Source: Eubacteriales bacterium (lineage in GTDB: Bacteria > Bacillota > Clostridia > Lachnospirales > Lachnospiraceae). Taken from it: a stretch of DNA of 32,508 nt. Position numbers and translations under genes: made by a program. Below are positions 26,374-32,508 of the stretch, one piece after another. The stretch spans positions 1-32,508 of the forward strand of contig JAUNOP010000034.1 of assembly GCA_030537135.1 (NCBI GenBank), read 5' to 3'. The notes under the pieces were generated by a model. It was not told where the DNA came from, made no database searches, and saw only the letters and a program-made list of their open reading frames with translations. Position 1 is the stretch's first letter; every line of letters starts with the position of its first letter.

Positions 26374-29300
26374 TTATATAAAGTCTTTCTCACACAGAAC
26401 AGTCAATCCGTCTCTGTCAGTCCGTCTCTTTGAGAAAAGCTTTCTCATACCGCTCTGAGACTTGGCAATCGCCTCATCCAGCATTGTTTTTACACTGCCT
26501 ATGGTCATAGGTTCATCTGCCTTCTGATTCTGGCTGATGCTGTTATACAGGGCGAGCATTCCCATCTGGTCAATGCTGTAGCCGTTCTCCCGTGTATAAA
26601 TTTTTGCAAAGTTTACAAGCTCATCATTCGTAAATACAGGAATGTTAATCATAGACGTAAATTTCTTTGCAAGCTTCGGATATCTGGCAAGGAATTTCCT
26701 CATTCCGATTTTTTCATCCTCTACAATCACAGTAAGACCGTCTGTGCGGAATTCCATTGCCTTGTTCAGACTTTCCGCTGTCTCCTGGTCAAGCTGGTTT
26801 GCATTTTCAATCACAAGAAAACCGCCTGAGAGCTTGCTGATGATCTTGGCCATATCCTTCCCATTAATCTGCTCGGCAAATACATAGGCAACCTTTGCAG
26901 CCTCCATGTACAGTTCCTTACATATGGCGGGGATAATGTTGGAAATCAGGTGTGTCTTTCCTGTTTCTCTGGCTCCCATCACTACAATGTTTCCTGTCCT
27001 TGACGTCTTGTCTGCAGCAGAATTCTGTACGTCGCAGAGGGTATCAATAATCTGTTCCTTCATTCCAGGAACCATCACAAAGTAAGAGAACATTATCTTC
27101 TCTTCCTCTGTAAGTTCCCTCTTTCTGGGAATAATCTTGGTAGGATCTATCTCCTCAGAATGCATAGAATCAATAAAATCTTCGAGCTTTTCCTCCTCTG
27201 TCAGCTCATCAGGGTTCTTCTTGCCCTCCTTGAGTATTTTGTTGACCTTTGCATCAAATTTCTTTCGCTCTGGCGTAGCTTCCCTCTCAAGAAGCTGATC
27301 CACAGAGGCATCGTCCTCTTCTAAACCGTTCACATGGCTCCCTATTTTTTCCTCAAGGTCATCCAGGGAAAAAGAGCTTCCATCCTCTTTTTCTATAATC
27401 TCTCTTTCAAATTCCATTGCTTTTTCTTGAAGCTCTGGAGAGAATGCCGGATTCTCGCGAGGAGGCGGAGCATCAAAATCCATTTCTGAAAACGGGGTAA
27501 GATTCGGAATCGGGAAGGGTCCTCTTTCTATCGGCTCCTGGTCTTCCTCAAAATCATCTGCTTCTTCCATTGCTGAACGTCCTGTATGTACCCCGGATAT
27601 TCTTTCTAATTCTTCGTCCTCGATATATGAGGATGCAAAAGCAGAATCATCTGCAGGATTGTGCAAAAGCTCTTCCTCCATTTTGTCCTGCACGTTATCA
27701 AGCAAAGCAGCAGAAGCCTTTTCTGCTTCCCTCTGTACCTCTCGAATCAGCCTTTCCAACCCCTCTTGAATCGCTCCTGTAAGCGCATCCGAATCGTCAA
27801 AAATATCTTCGTGTATGTTCTGAGGTTCCTCCTGACTTTCTTCAAATGAGGTCTCTGCTTTTTCTTCATTCTCTTCAGGTGGGGCCTGCGTTTCCACAGG
27901 CTCGTCTTCCAGAAGAACGCCGTCTTCCACTATTTCCACTTCTGTGGGGGCCTCTGCTTCCTCTTCGTCCTCCTCAGGTGGGGCCTGTGTTTCCACGGGC
28001 TCGTCTTCCAGAAGAACGCCGTCTTCCACTATTTCCACTTCTGTGGGGGCCTCTGCTTCCTCTTCGTTCTCCTCAGGTGGGGCCTGCGCTTCCACAGGCT
28101 CGTCTTCCAGAAGAACGCCGTCTTCCATTATCTCCACTTCTGTGGGGGCCTCTGCTTCCTCTTCGTTCTCCTCAGGTGGGGCCTGCGCTTCCACAGGCTC
28201 GTCTTCCAGAAGAACGCCGTCTTCCATTATCTCCACTTCTGTGGGGGCCTCTGCTTCCTTTTCGTCCTCCTCAAGTGGAGTTTCATTTTCCACAGACTCT
28301 TCCTCTGAGGAGGATGTGTTTTCCACATTTTCCACCTCTGTTTCGTCTGCAGGCTTGGGAAGTCCTAAGTCAATTCCCTGCGCAGACGCCGCTGCAAGAA
28401 TCGTTGCTTCAAGATTAAATTCAAGCTCGTCCTCTTTTTTCTCTTCTTTTTTGTGTGCAGACGCTGCTGCTTCTTCCTCTGCCTTTTTTCTTTCATCCAT
28501 AATCTGTTTAATGATTTCAGGACTCGGCAAAGAGGAGGTCTTCATTGCTGCTGGAATCTTCAGTGGTTTTGGCTGCTTAAACGTAAATTCCTGGGTTTGG
28601 TTTTCCGGCTTTGCATCTGTCAGTGCTGCATCCTCTTCCTGCTTTTCAGAAGAAGCCGTGTCCTGGGTTTCCAGTTTCTCTGGCTCAAGTTCTGGAGCCT
28701 CGTCCACAGTATCTGTTTCTGCGTGTTTAATGTTCATCTGCTCAGGGTAATCCTCTGTCTGAATCTCTGTACTAGACAAATCTTCCTCTGCCTTTTTTTT
28801 CTTTCTCCCAAAAATATCCCTGAGTCCCTTTGTAATTTTTTCCTGAAAATTACTTGAAGAGGTATCACGCGTTACAGCGTTGTCTTCTTCTCTGCCCAAA
28901 GTTTTTTCAAGCGCAATTATTTCTGCATCTGAATCCTGTTCGTCACCTTTTTCCTCTTCCCTGTCCAGATTCTGGCGGAGAGCCTGCAATTCCTCCTCGT
29001 TCATGGGTTTAACGGCAAACTGCTCCTCATACTGCTTCTCTTCCTCTGCTGTCAGAGCTCCCAGACGCTTTTTCAAATCCAGCGTTTTATTAACATAAGC
29101 TCCCTCGCTAAACCAAAGAATAATAGTGCCGCATAAATCCAGGCATTTGTCTGTTTCACCAGCCTTATAATAGAGCCTTGCAAGCTCATAAGACCACTTT
29201 TCTGTAAATTCCTTGTCCTTGTAATCTTCAAGAACCTTAATCTGTTCTTCAAGAGGAGCATCCTTTGCTTTCAGAATTTTATATTTTAAAATATATTTAG

Positions 29301-29637
29301 TATTGTCATTTGGAGCTATATCTTCAAATTCTCCATAAAATTCTTCTGCATCATCAAAATGATCGATTTTGAGAGCGATATCAATTAATCGAATCAAAAT
29401 ATTTTTTCCAATCCTCGCGCGATGGTAGGCCAGGAGAAAAATGTCCATGCTTTCCTCATAGCGCTTATTGGCAGCATAGATTTCGCCTACTGTGGCCAAC
29501 TTCCGGGCGTCCTTTACCTTCCGCCATTCAATGCCATCCACCACAGCCATTGCCCCTTTAAAATCCTTTTGCTCTACCAGCCGGTCTATCTCATTTAGCT
29601 TTCTCTGATATTCTTCCTTGTCCAACACATTCACCAT
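26374..29637 (-). CDS. Unknown large protein: TPR-like N-terminus, acidic repeats, degenerate CbxX-like AAA+ domain
   Basis: 1087 residues; function not recognised. Residues 1-200 are helical and TPR-like (VGEIYAANKRYEESMDIFLLA, WSYELARLYYKAGETDKCLDL). Residues about 220-820 are acidic, low-complexity and probably disordered, with four 33-residue repeats near 456-587. The last 230 residues resemble the CbxX/CfxQ AAA+ family, with Walker A GARETGKT (about 888-895). The Walker B position reads VIENA in place of FIDEA, and the expected Arg finger (SRF) reads KKF, so hydrolysis may be lost. No signal peptide or membrane segment, so cytosolic. Own promoter at 29656-29684; rsmA follows after 24 bp. 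A scaffold or regulatory ATP-binding role is only a guess. Confidence 0.85.
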   Translation of the reverse strand: MVNVLDKEEYQRKLNEIDRLVEQKDFKGAMAVVDGIEWRKVKDARKLATVGEIYAANKRYEESMDIFLLAYHRARIGKNILIRLIDIALKIDHFDDAEEFYGEFEDIAPNDNTKYILKYKILKAKDAPLEEQIKVLEDYKDKEFTEKWSYELARLYYKAGETDKCLDLCGTIILWFSEGAYVNKTLDLKKRLGALTAEEEKQYEEQFAVKPMNEEELQALRQNLDREEEKGDEQDSDAEIIALEKTLGREEDNAVTRDTSSSNFQEKITKGLRDIFGRKKKKAEEDLSSTEIQTEDYPEQMNIKHAETDTVDEAPELEPEKLETQDTASSEKQEEDAALTDAKPENQTQEFTFKQPKPLKIPAAMKTSSLPSPEIIKQIMDERKKAEEEAAASAHKKEEKKEDELEFNLEATILAAASAQGIDLGLPKPADETEVENVENTSSSEEESVENETPLEEDEKEAEAPTEVEIMEDGVLLEDEPVEAQAPPEENEEEAEAPTEVEIMEDGVLLEDEPVEAQAPPEENEEEAEAPTEVEIVEDGVLLEDEPVETQAPPEEDEEEAEAPTEVEIVEDGVLLEDEPVETQAPPEENEEKAETSFEESQEEPQNIHEDIFDDSDALTGAIQEGLERLIREVQREAEKASAALLDNVQDKMEEELLHNPADDSAFASSYIEDEELERISGVHTGRSAMEEADDFEEDQEPIERGPFPIPNLTPFSEMDFDAPPPRENPAFSPELQEKAMEFEREIIEKEDGSSFSLDDLEEKIGSHVNGLEEDDASVDQLLEREATPERKKFDAKVNKILKEGKKNPDELTEEEKLEDFIDSMHSEEIDPTKIIPRKRELTEEEKIMFSYFVMVPGMKEQIIDTLCDVQNSAADKTSRTGNIVVMGARETGKTHLISNIIPAICKELYMEAAKVAYVFAEQINGKDMAKIISKLSGGFLVIENANQLDQETAESLNKAMEFRTDGLTVIVEDEKIGMRKFLARYPKLAKKFTSMINIPVFTNDELVNFAKIYTRENGYSIDQMGMLALYNSISQNQKADEPMTIGSVKTMLDEAIAKSQSGMRKLFSKRRTDRDGLTVLCEKDFI
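27876..28271 (-). repeat. Four in-frame 99-bp tandem repeats
   Basis: Units start at 27876, 27975, 28074 and 28173 with exact 99-bp spacing, and differ at only a few positions. Each encodes 33 residues of the type VEIMEDGVLLEDEPVEAQ followed by an APPEENEEEAEAPTE segment. High identity suggests recent expansion or gene conversion, and copy number may vary between strains. Confidence 0.95.
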
Positions 29638-29655
29638 CTTTCCATAATTACCAAC

Positions 29656-29684
29656 AGTTTACCATAGGCTTACTATCCTGTCAA
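29656..29684 (-). promoter_or_regulatory. Promoter of the 1087-residue protein gene
   Basis: Minus-strand perfect TTGACA (29679-29684), 17-bp spacer, extended -10 TGG-TAAACT (29656-29661 plus TGG). It lies about 20 bp before the ATG. Confidence 0.7.
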
Positions 29685-29723
29685 AACACTTTGTACAAAA
29701 TTTGCATTTTCCTTTTTGTTATT

Positions 29724-29773
29724 AACAGACCGTATTTTATGGGATATTTTACCTTGAAACAGACCGTATATTA
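29724..29773 (-). promoter_or_regulatory. Pair of 16-bp direct repeats upstream of the promoter
   Basis: AACAGACCGTATTTTA (29724-29739) and AACAGACCGTATATTA (29758-29773) differ at one base and are 34 bp apart, about three helical turns. They lie 40-90 bp upstream of the -35, where an activator could bind cooperatively. Confidence 0.45.
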
Positions 29774-29777
29774 CGCC

Positions 29778-29800
29778 AAGCAGAAATTCGCAATCCGCTT
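29778..29800 (+). repeat. Dispersed 23-bp palindromic repeat, copy 3
   Basis: AAGCAGAAATTCGC followed by AATCCGCTT; 20 of 23 positions match 25133-25155. It lies between recF and the next gene, directly after the two direct repeats. Confidence 0.55.
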
Positions 29801-29817
29801 CACTTTTCTGCTGCCTC

Positions 29818-30891
29818 TCAGACCTCTCCGTGAATTACCTGAAACACCTTGTGAATTGTAAACTGGTTGTTTATAAAGTCATCTACGCCAGTACAGGTGA
29901 TCAGGGTTTGGATATCATGAATGCTCTCCAAAAGATAATTCTGCCTGCTGCTGTCCAGTTCAGAGAGAACATCATCAAGCAAAAGAATCGGTGTGTCGTT
30001 GATTTTCTGCTTGACCAGACGGATTTCCGACAGCTTCAGGGAGAGAGCGGCAGTTCGCTGCTGTCCCTGAGAACCATATTTCCGAATATCAACGCCATTT
30101 ATCTGGACGCAGAGGTCATCTCTGTGAGGTCCTGCGGAAGTTGTTTTGAGCTTCAAGTCCTTTTCTTTTCCAGCTTCAAGCTGAGCTTTAAGTTCTGCTT
30201 CCTGCACACTAGGTTCATACAATAGTTCCAGCTCCTCTGTTCCTCCAGACAATTTTCTGTGAATGTCCCGGATAATCTGGTTCAGCTCTTTGACAAAGCT
30301 TTTTCTTTTTTGTATAATTCTCTCACCATATTGAGCAAGCTGGCTGTCCCATATTTCCAGTGTATCTTCAAGCTCAGGGTGAAAGGTTAAATCTCGAAGG
30401 AGCTTGTTTCTCTGGTTAATGATATGATTATAATTTCCCAGCTCTGTGACATACAGCTTATCCAACTGACACAGCTCCATGTCAAGAAAACGCCGCCTCT
30501 CGCTGGGACCATTCTTGATAATGTTCAGATCTTCTGGAGAAAAAAACACTAGGTTAACGATACCGAACAGCTCTCTGGCTTTCCGAATAGGAATTCCATT
30601 AATTGCAACGCCTTTTGCCTTGTTTTTTTTCAGATGCATGTCAATTCGATACGTAATACTTTCTTTTTTGACAATCATACGGATATGAGCTTCTTCCTCA
30701 GAAAAACGTATGAGTTCTCTGTCTTTGCTGCCTTTATGTGACTTTGTGGTTCCGCATACATAAGCAGCCTCCAGTATGTTGGTTTTTCCCTGAGCATTAT
30801 TCCCGTAGAAAAGATTTGTTTCCGGGTCCAGCTTTAAATCCAAAGTCTCATAATTTCTAAAATTTTTGAGATGAATTGATTCAATAAACAT
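29818..30891 (-). CDS. recF: DNA replication and repair protein RecF
   Basis: 357 residues. RecF is an SMC-like ATPase that helps load RecA at gaps, with RecO and RecR. Walker A is GNNAQGKT (30-37), the ABC-type signature lies in the GSQGQQRTAALSLKLSE block, and Walker B is PILLLDDVLSELD. It starts 3 bp after the S4 gene stop. The dnaN-yaaA-recF order is conserved at origins of Firmicutes; gyrB, which usually follows recF, has moved about 24 kb to the left here. Confidence 0.96.
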   Translation of the reverse strand: MFIESIHLKNFRNYETLDLKLDPETNLFYGNNAQGKTNILEAAYVCGTTKSHKGSKDRELIRFSEEEAHIRMIVKKESITYRIDMHLKKNKAKGVAINGIPIRKARELFGIVNLVFFSPEDLNIIKNGPSERRRFLDMELCQLDKLYVTELGNYNHIINQRNKLLRDLTFHPELEDTLEIWDSQLAQYGERIIQKRKSFVKELNQIIRDIHRKLSGGTEELELLYEPSVQEAELKAQLEAGKEKDLKLKTTSAGPHRDDLCVQINGVDIRKYGSQGQQRTAALSLKLSEIRLVKQKINDTPILLLDDVLSELDSSRQNYLLESIHDIQTLITCTGVDDFINNQFTIHKVFQVIHGEV

Positions 30892-30894
30892 GGA

Positions 30895-31101
30895 TTATCT
30901 GACCACCTTAATCTCCTGACCATCAAATGAAATGATATCTCCAGGATAAACCTTGCGTCCTCTTCGTTCGTCGGTTTCTCCATTCACTTGAACCTGTCCG
31001 TCTTGAATTACATATTTGGCTTCCACGCCGTCTTCTACAATTCCCGCCAGTTTTAATGCCTGTCCGAGTTTAATAAATTCATCGCGAATTTTAATTTCCA
31101 T
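30895..31101 (-). CDS. yaaA: Small S4-domain RNA-binding protein (YaaA type)
   Basis: 68 residues, essentially one S4 domain (FIKLGQALKLAGIVEDGVEAK then VQVNGETDERRGRKVYPGD). The family sits between dnaN and recF in most Firmicutes and is thought to act in ribosome or RNA metabolism. AGGA-rich ribosome site (GGGGGAGGAAAGGA). Co-transcribed with recF (3-bp gap). Confidence 0.93.
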   Translation of the reverse strand: MEIKIRDEFIKLGQALKLAGIVEDGVEAKYVIQDGQVQVNGETDERRGRKVYPGDIISFDGQEIKVVR

Positions 31102-31196
31102 TTGTGTTTGTCCTTTCCTCCCCCACTCACCGCTTATTTCTCCGCGAAATTAAAGCAGGAGACTTGTTTGATACGTTAAAATGCATAATTATTCAT

Positions 31197-31231
31197 CCAA
31201 AAATTCAAAATGTCTTTCTGGCAAAGACATT
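31197..31231 (-). terminator. Putative terminator at the end of dnaN
   Basis: AATGTCTTT/AAAGACATT perfect 9-bp stem (31209-31217 with 31223-31231, loop 5), followed on the minus strand by TTGAATTTTTGG. The dnaN stop codon is partly inside the stem. It could separate dnaN from yaaA-recF, whose own promoter is unclear in the remaining 100 bp. Confidence 0.6.
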
Positions 31232-32348
31232 ATCTGGCCTGACTGTATTGATTAAAGTTTACTGGCAAAATGAGATAAGTGTAGGATTCTCTGGTATCTC
31301 TGATAAAGCAGGGAGCCTTGGAGTTTACCATGTAGATAGTGATAGTTTCATCGTCGATTACCTTCAGAGCATCAATCAGGAACTTGGGGTTAAATCCGAT
31401 GAGAATGTCTTTGCCTTCTTTGACGATATCAATATCCTCCTTCATGGAGCCAATAGAGGACTCTATCTTTAATTCCATTTTGCTGTCTGTAATCTGGATG
31501 ATAATAGGGCGTTTATCGCCTTCTCTGACCAGAAGTGTCGCTCTGTCGATACAGTTCAGGAATTCTTTCTTGTTAATTTCAAATTTTGTCTCATAATCAC
31601 TGGAGAGCATCTGGTTGATTCTGAAATATTCTCCTTCAATTAGTCTGGAAATCACTACCGTGTTATCAAATGAAAACAGGATATGGTTTTTGGAGAAGAA
31701 AATATGAACCTCATCTGTCAGCTCCCCAGAGAGAATTTTGCTGATTTCATTCAAAGTTTTTCCAGGTACTACAACTTTACGGTCAGTGTAATTTCCTTTC
31801 AGTTCTATTTTTCTGATGGAGATTCTATGGCCATCCAGAGATACTACCTTTAGGTAATTATTACTGATTTCAAATAATTCACCTGTCATCAGTTTGTTGT
31901 TTTCATTGACTGCAATGGAAAAAATAGTTTGCCGTATCATCTCCTTCAGAGAATATTGGGAGATTACCAGGGCTTCTTTTTTTTCAATTACCGGAAGAGA
32001 AGCAAAGTCATCTCCTGGTTTTCCCGGAATATTGAATTTTGATTTTTCACAGGTGATTGTAACTGTATAACGTTCATCGGTCTGCAGGGTTACTTCGTTG
32101 TCAGGAAGGCGTCTGATGATTTCATAAAAGATTTTTGCATTGATAGCAATGGTTCCTTTCTGAGCAATGGTTCCTTCAACGATTGTTTCGATTCCCAGTT
32201 CCATATCGTTTGATATGAATTTTATCTGGTTGGTTCGTGCATCTATGAGGATGCATTCAAGGATTGGCATTGTTGTTTTTGCTGGAACAGCCTTCAGAGA
32301 AATGTTTACGCTTTTCAGTAGGTTTGTTTTTGAACAAATGATTTTCAT
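31230..32348 (-). CDS. dnaN: DNA polymerase III beta sliding clamp
   Basis: 372 residues, normal length for the three-domain beta clamp. The N-terminus MKIICSKTNLLKSVN and AVPAKTTMPILECILI are typical. The C-terminus ends with CFIRDTRESYTYLILPV, matching the usual VxxDxxDxxYxxMPMR end in degenerate form. The dimer encircles DNA and tethers polymerase; HolB in this window belongs to its loader. AAAGGAAG precedes the ATG, and a DnaA box (32351-32359) lies directly before the start, so DnaA may repress it. Confidence 0.96.
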   Translation of the reverse strand: MKIICSKTNLLKSVNISLKAVPAKTTMPILECILIDARTNQIKFISNDMELGIETIVEGTIAQKGTIAINAKIFYEIIRRLPDNEVTLQTDERYTVTITCEKSKFNIPGKPGDDFASLPVIEKKEALVISQYSLKEMIRQTIFSIAVNENNKLMTGELFEISNNYLKVVSLDGHRISIRKIELKGNYTDRKVVVPGKTLNEISKILSGELTDEVHIFFSKNHILFSFDNTVVISRLIEGEYFRINQMLSSDYETKFEINKKEFLNCIDRATLLVREGDKRPIIIQITDSKMELKIESSIGSMKEDIDIVKEGKDILIGFNPKFLIDALKVIDDETITIYMVNSKAPCFIRDTRESYTYLILPVNFNQYSQAR

Positions 32349-32350
32349 AA

Positions 32351-32508
32351 TGTGGATAACTTCCTTTCTAAGAATTTCTGGGAAATTTTTCCCTATATAT
32401 GTATATAAGTAACATATATATTCGTAGTAGTAGTAGTAGGGGCTGTGGATAAGTGGATAAGTGGGTTTTGCCCAGTAAAATCAAGGGTTTCGCGTGTGGA
32501 TAACTATG
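32351..32508. other. oriC (dnaA-dnaN intergenic origin region, partial)
   Basis: DnaA boxes TGTGGATAA are at 32351-32359, 32444-32452 and 32495-32503, with a one-mismatch box AGTGGATAA at 32452-32460. Five uninterrupted TAG DnaA-trios (32425-32439) lie next to the box at 32444, separated by GGGC, and a TA-rich stretch (32394-32422) follows. This reproduces the box-GC-trio-AT order of the basal unwinding system of B. subtilis, in the expected orientation with dnaN on the unwinding side. dnaA should lie to the right. Confidence 0.9.

Noticed and set aside
27876-28271. CRISPR-like regular repeats
   Set aside because: Units are contiguous 99-bp in-frame coding repeats without unique spacers.
27944-28750. 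Plus-strand 268-residue Ser-rich open frame and overlapping frames
   Set aside because: Antisense of the acidic repeats of the 1087-residue protein; composition artefact.

Overview
The window looks like the chromosomal origin region of a Clostridia genome, most likely a Lachnospiraceae member. This placement rests on gene order and protein style and is an inference, not a database result. The right edge holds part of oriC and dnaN; dnaA should start just beyond base 32508. The left edge holds a tRNA-Ser and an rRNA-type promoter pointing out of the window, which suggests that an rrn operon follows gyrA, as in Bacillus subtilis. Of 24 protein genes, 23 lie on the minus strand, co-directional with the leftward fork from oriC. 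The only plus-strand gene encodes a ROK-family regulator in a repeat-rich pocket at about 22.8-25.5 kb.

Layout from right to left (direction of transcription): oriC with DnaA boxes, five TAG DnaA-trios and an AT-rich stretch; dnaN; a small S4 protein (yaaA) with recF; a 1087-residue protein of unknown function (TPR-like N-terminus, four 33-residue acidic repeats, degenerate CbxX-like AAA+ end) with rsmA behind it; the ROK gene with two unusual non-coding flanks; an S1-domain protein, a CBS/DRTGG-containing family II pyrophosphatase, a flavin reductase and a divergent shikimate-kinase-like protein in close succession; murA; metK under a SAM-I riboswitch; a two-component system; an Orn/Lys/Arg decarboxylase; the operon holB-ricT-methyltransferase-rsmI; an ECF sigma factor with a repeat-rich membrane partner; gyrB-gyrA-plsC; and tRNA-Ser.

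Most genes are housekeeping: replication (dnaN, recF, holB, gyrB, gyrA), rRNA and tRNA modification (rsmA, rsmI, a YabB-like enzyme), envelope (murA, plsC) and SAM supply (metK). The methyltransferases use the SAM that metK makes, and metK shows a full riboswitch with mutually exclusive antiterminator and terminator hairpins. The two regulatory modules are the ECF sigma/partner pair and the histidine kinase/response regulator pair.

The least explained material is: (1) the 1087-residue protein, whose AAA+ domain appears to have lost its catalytic Walker B Glu and Arg finger; (2) a structured intergenic region at 23.15-23.67 kb that resembles the right end (omega-RNA side) of an IS605/TnpB element without a tnpB gene and has its own promoter; (3) a palindrome-dense GC-rich block at 13.5-13.74 kb; and (4) two families of short dispersed intergenic repeats.
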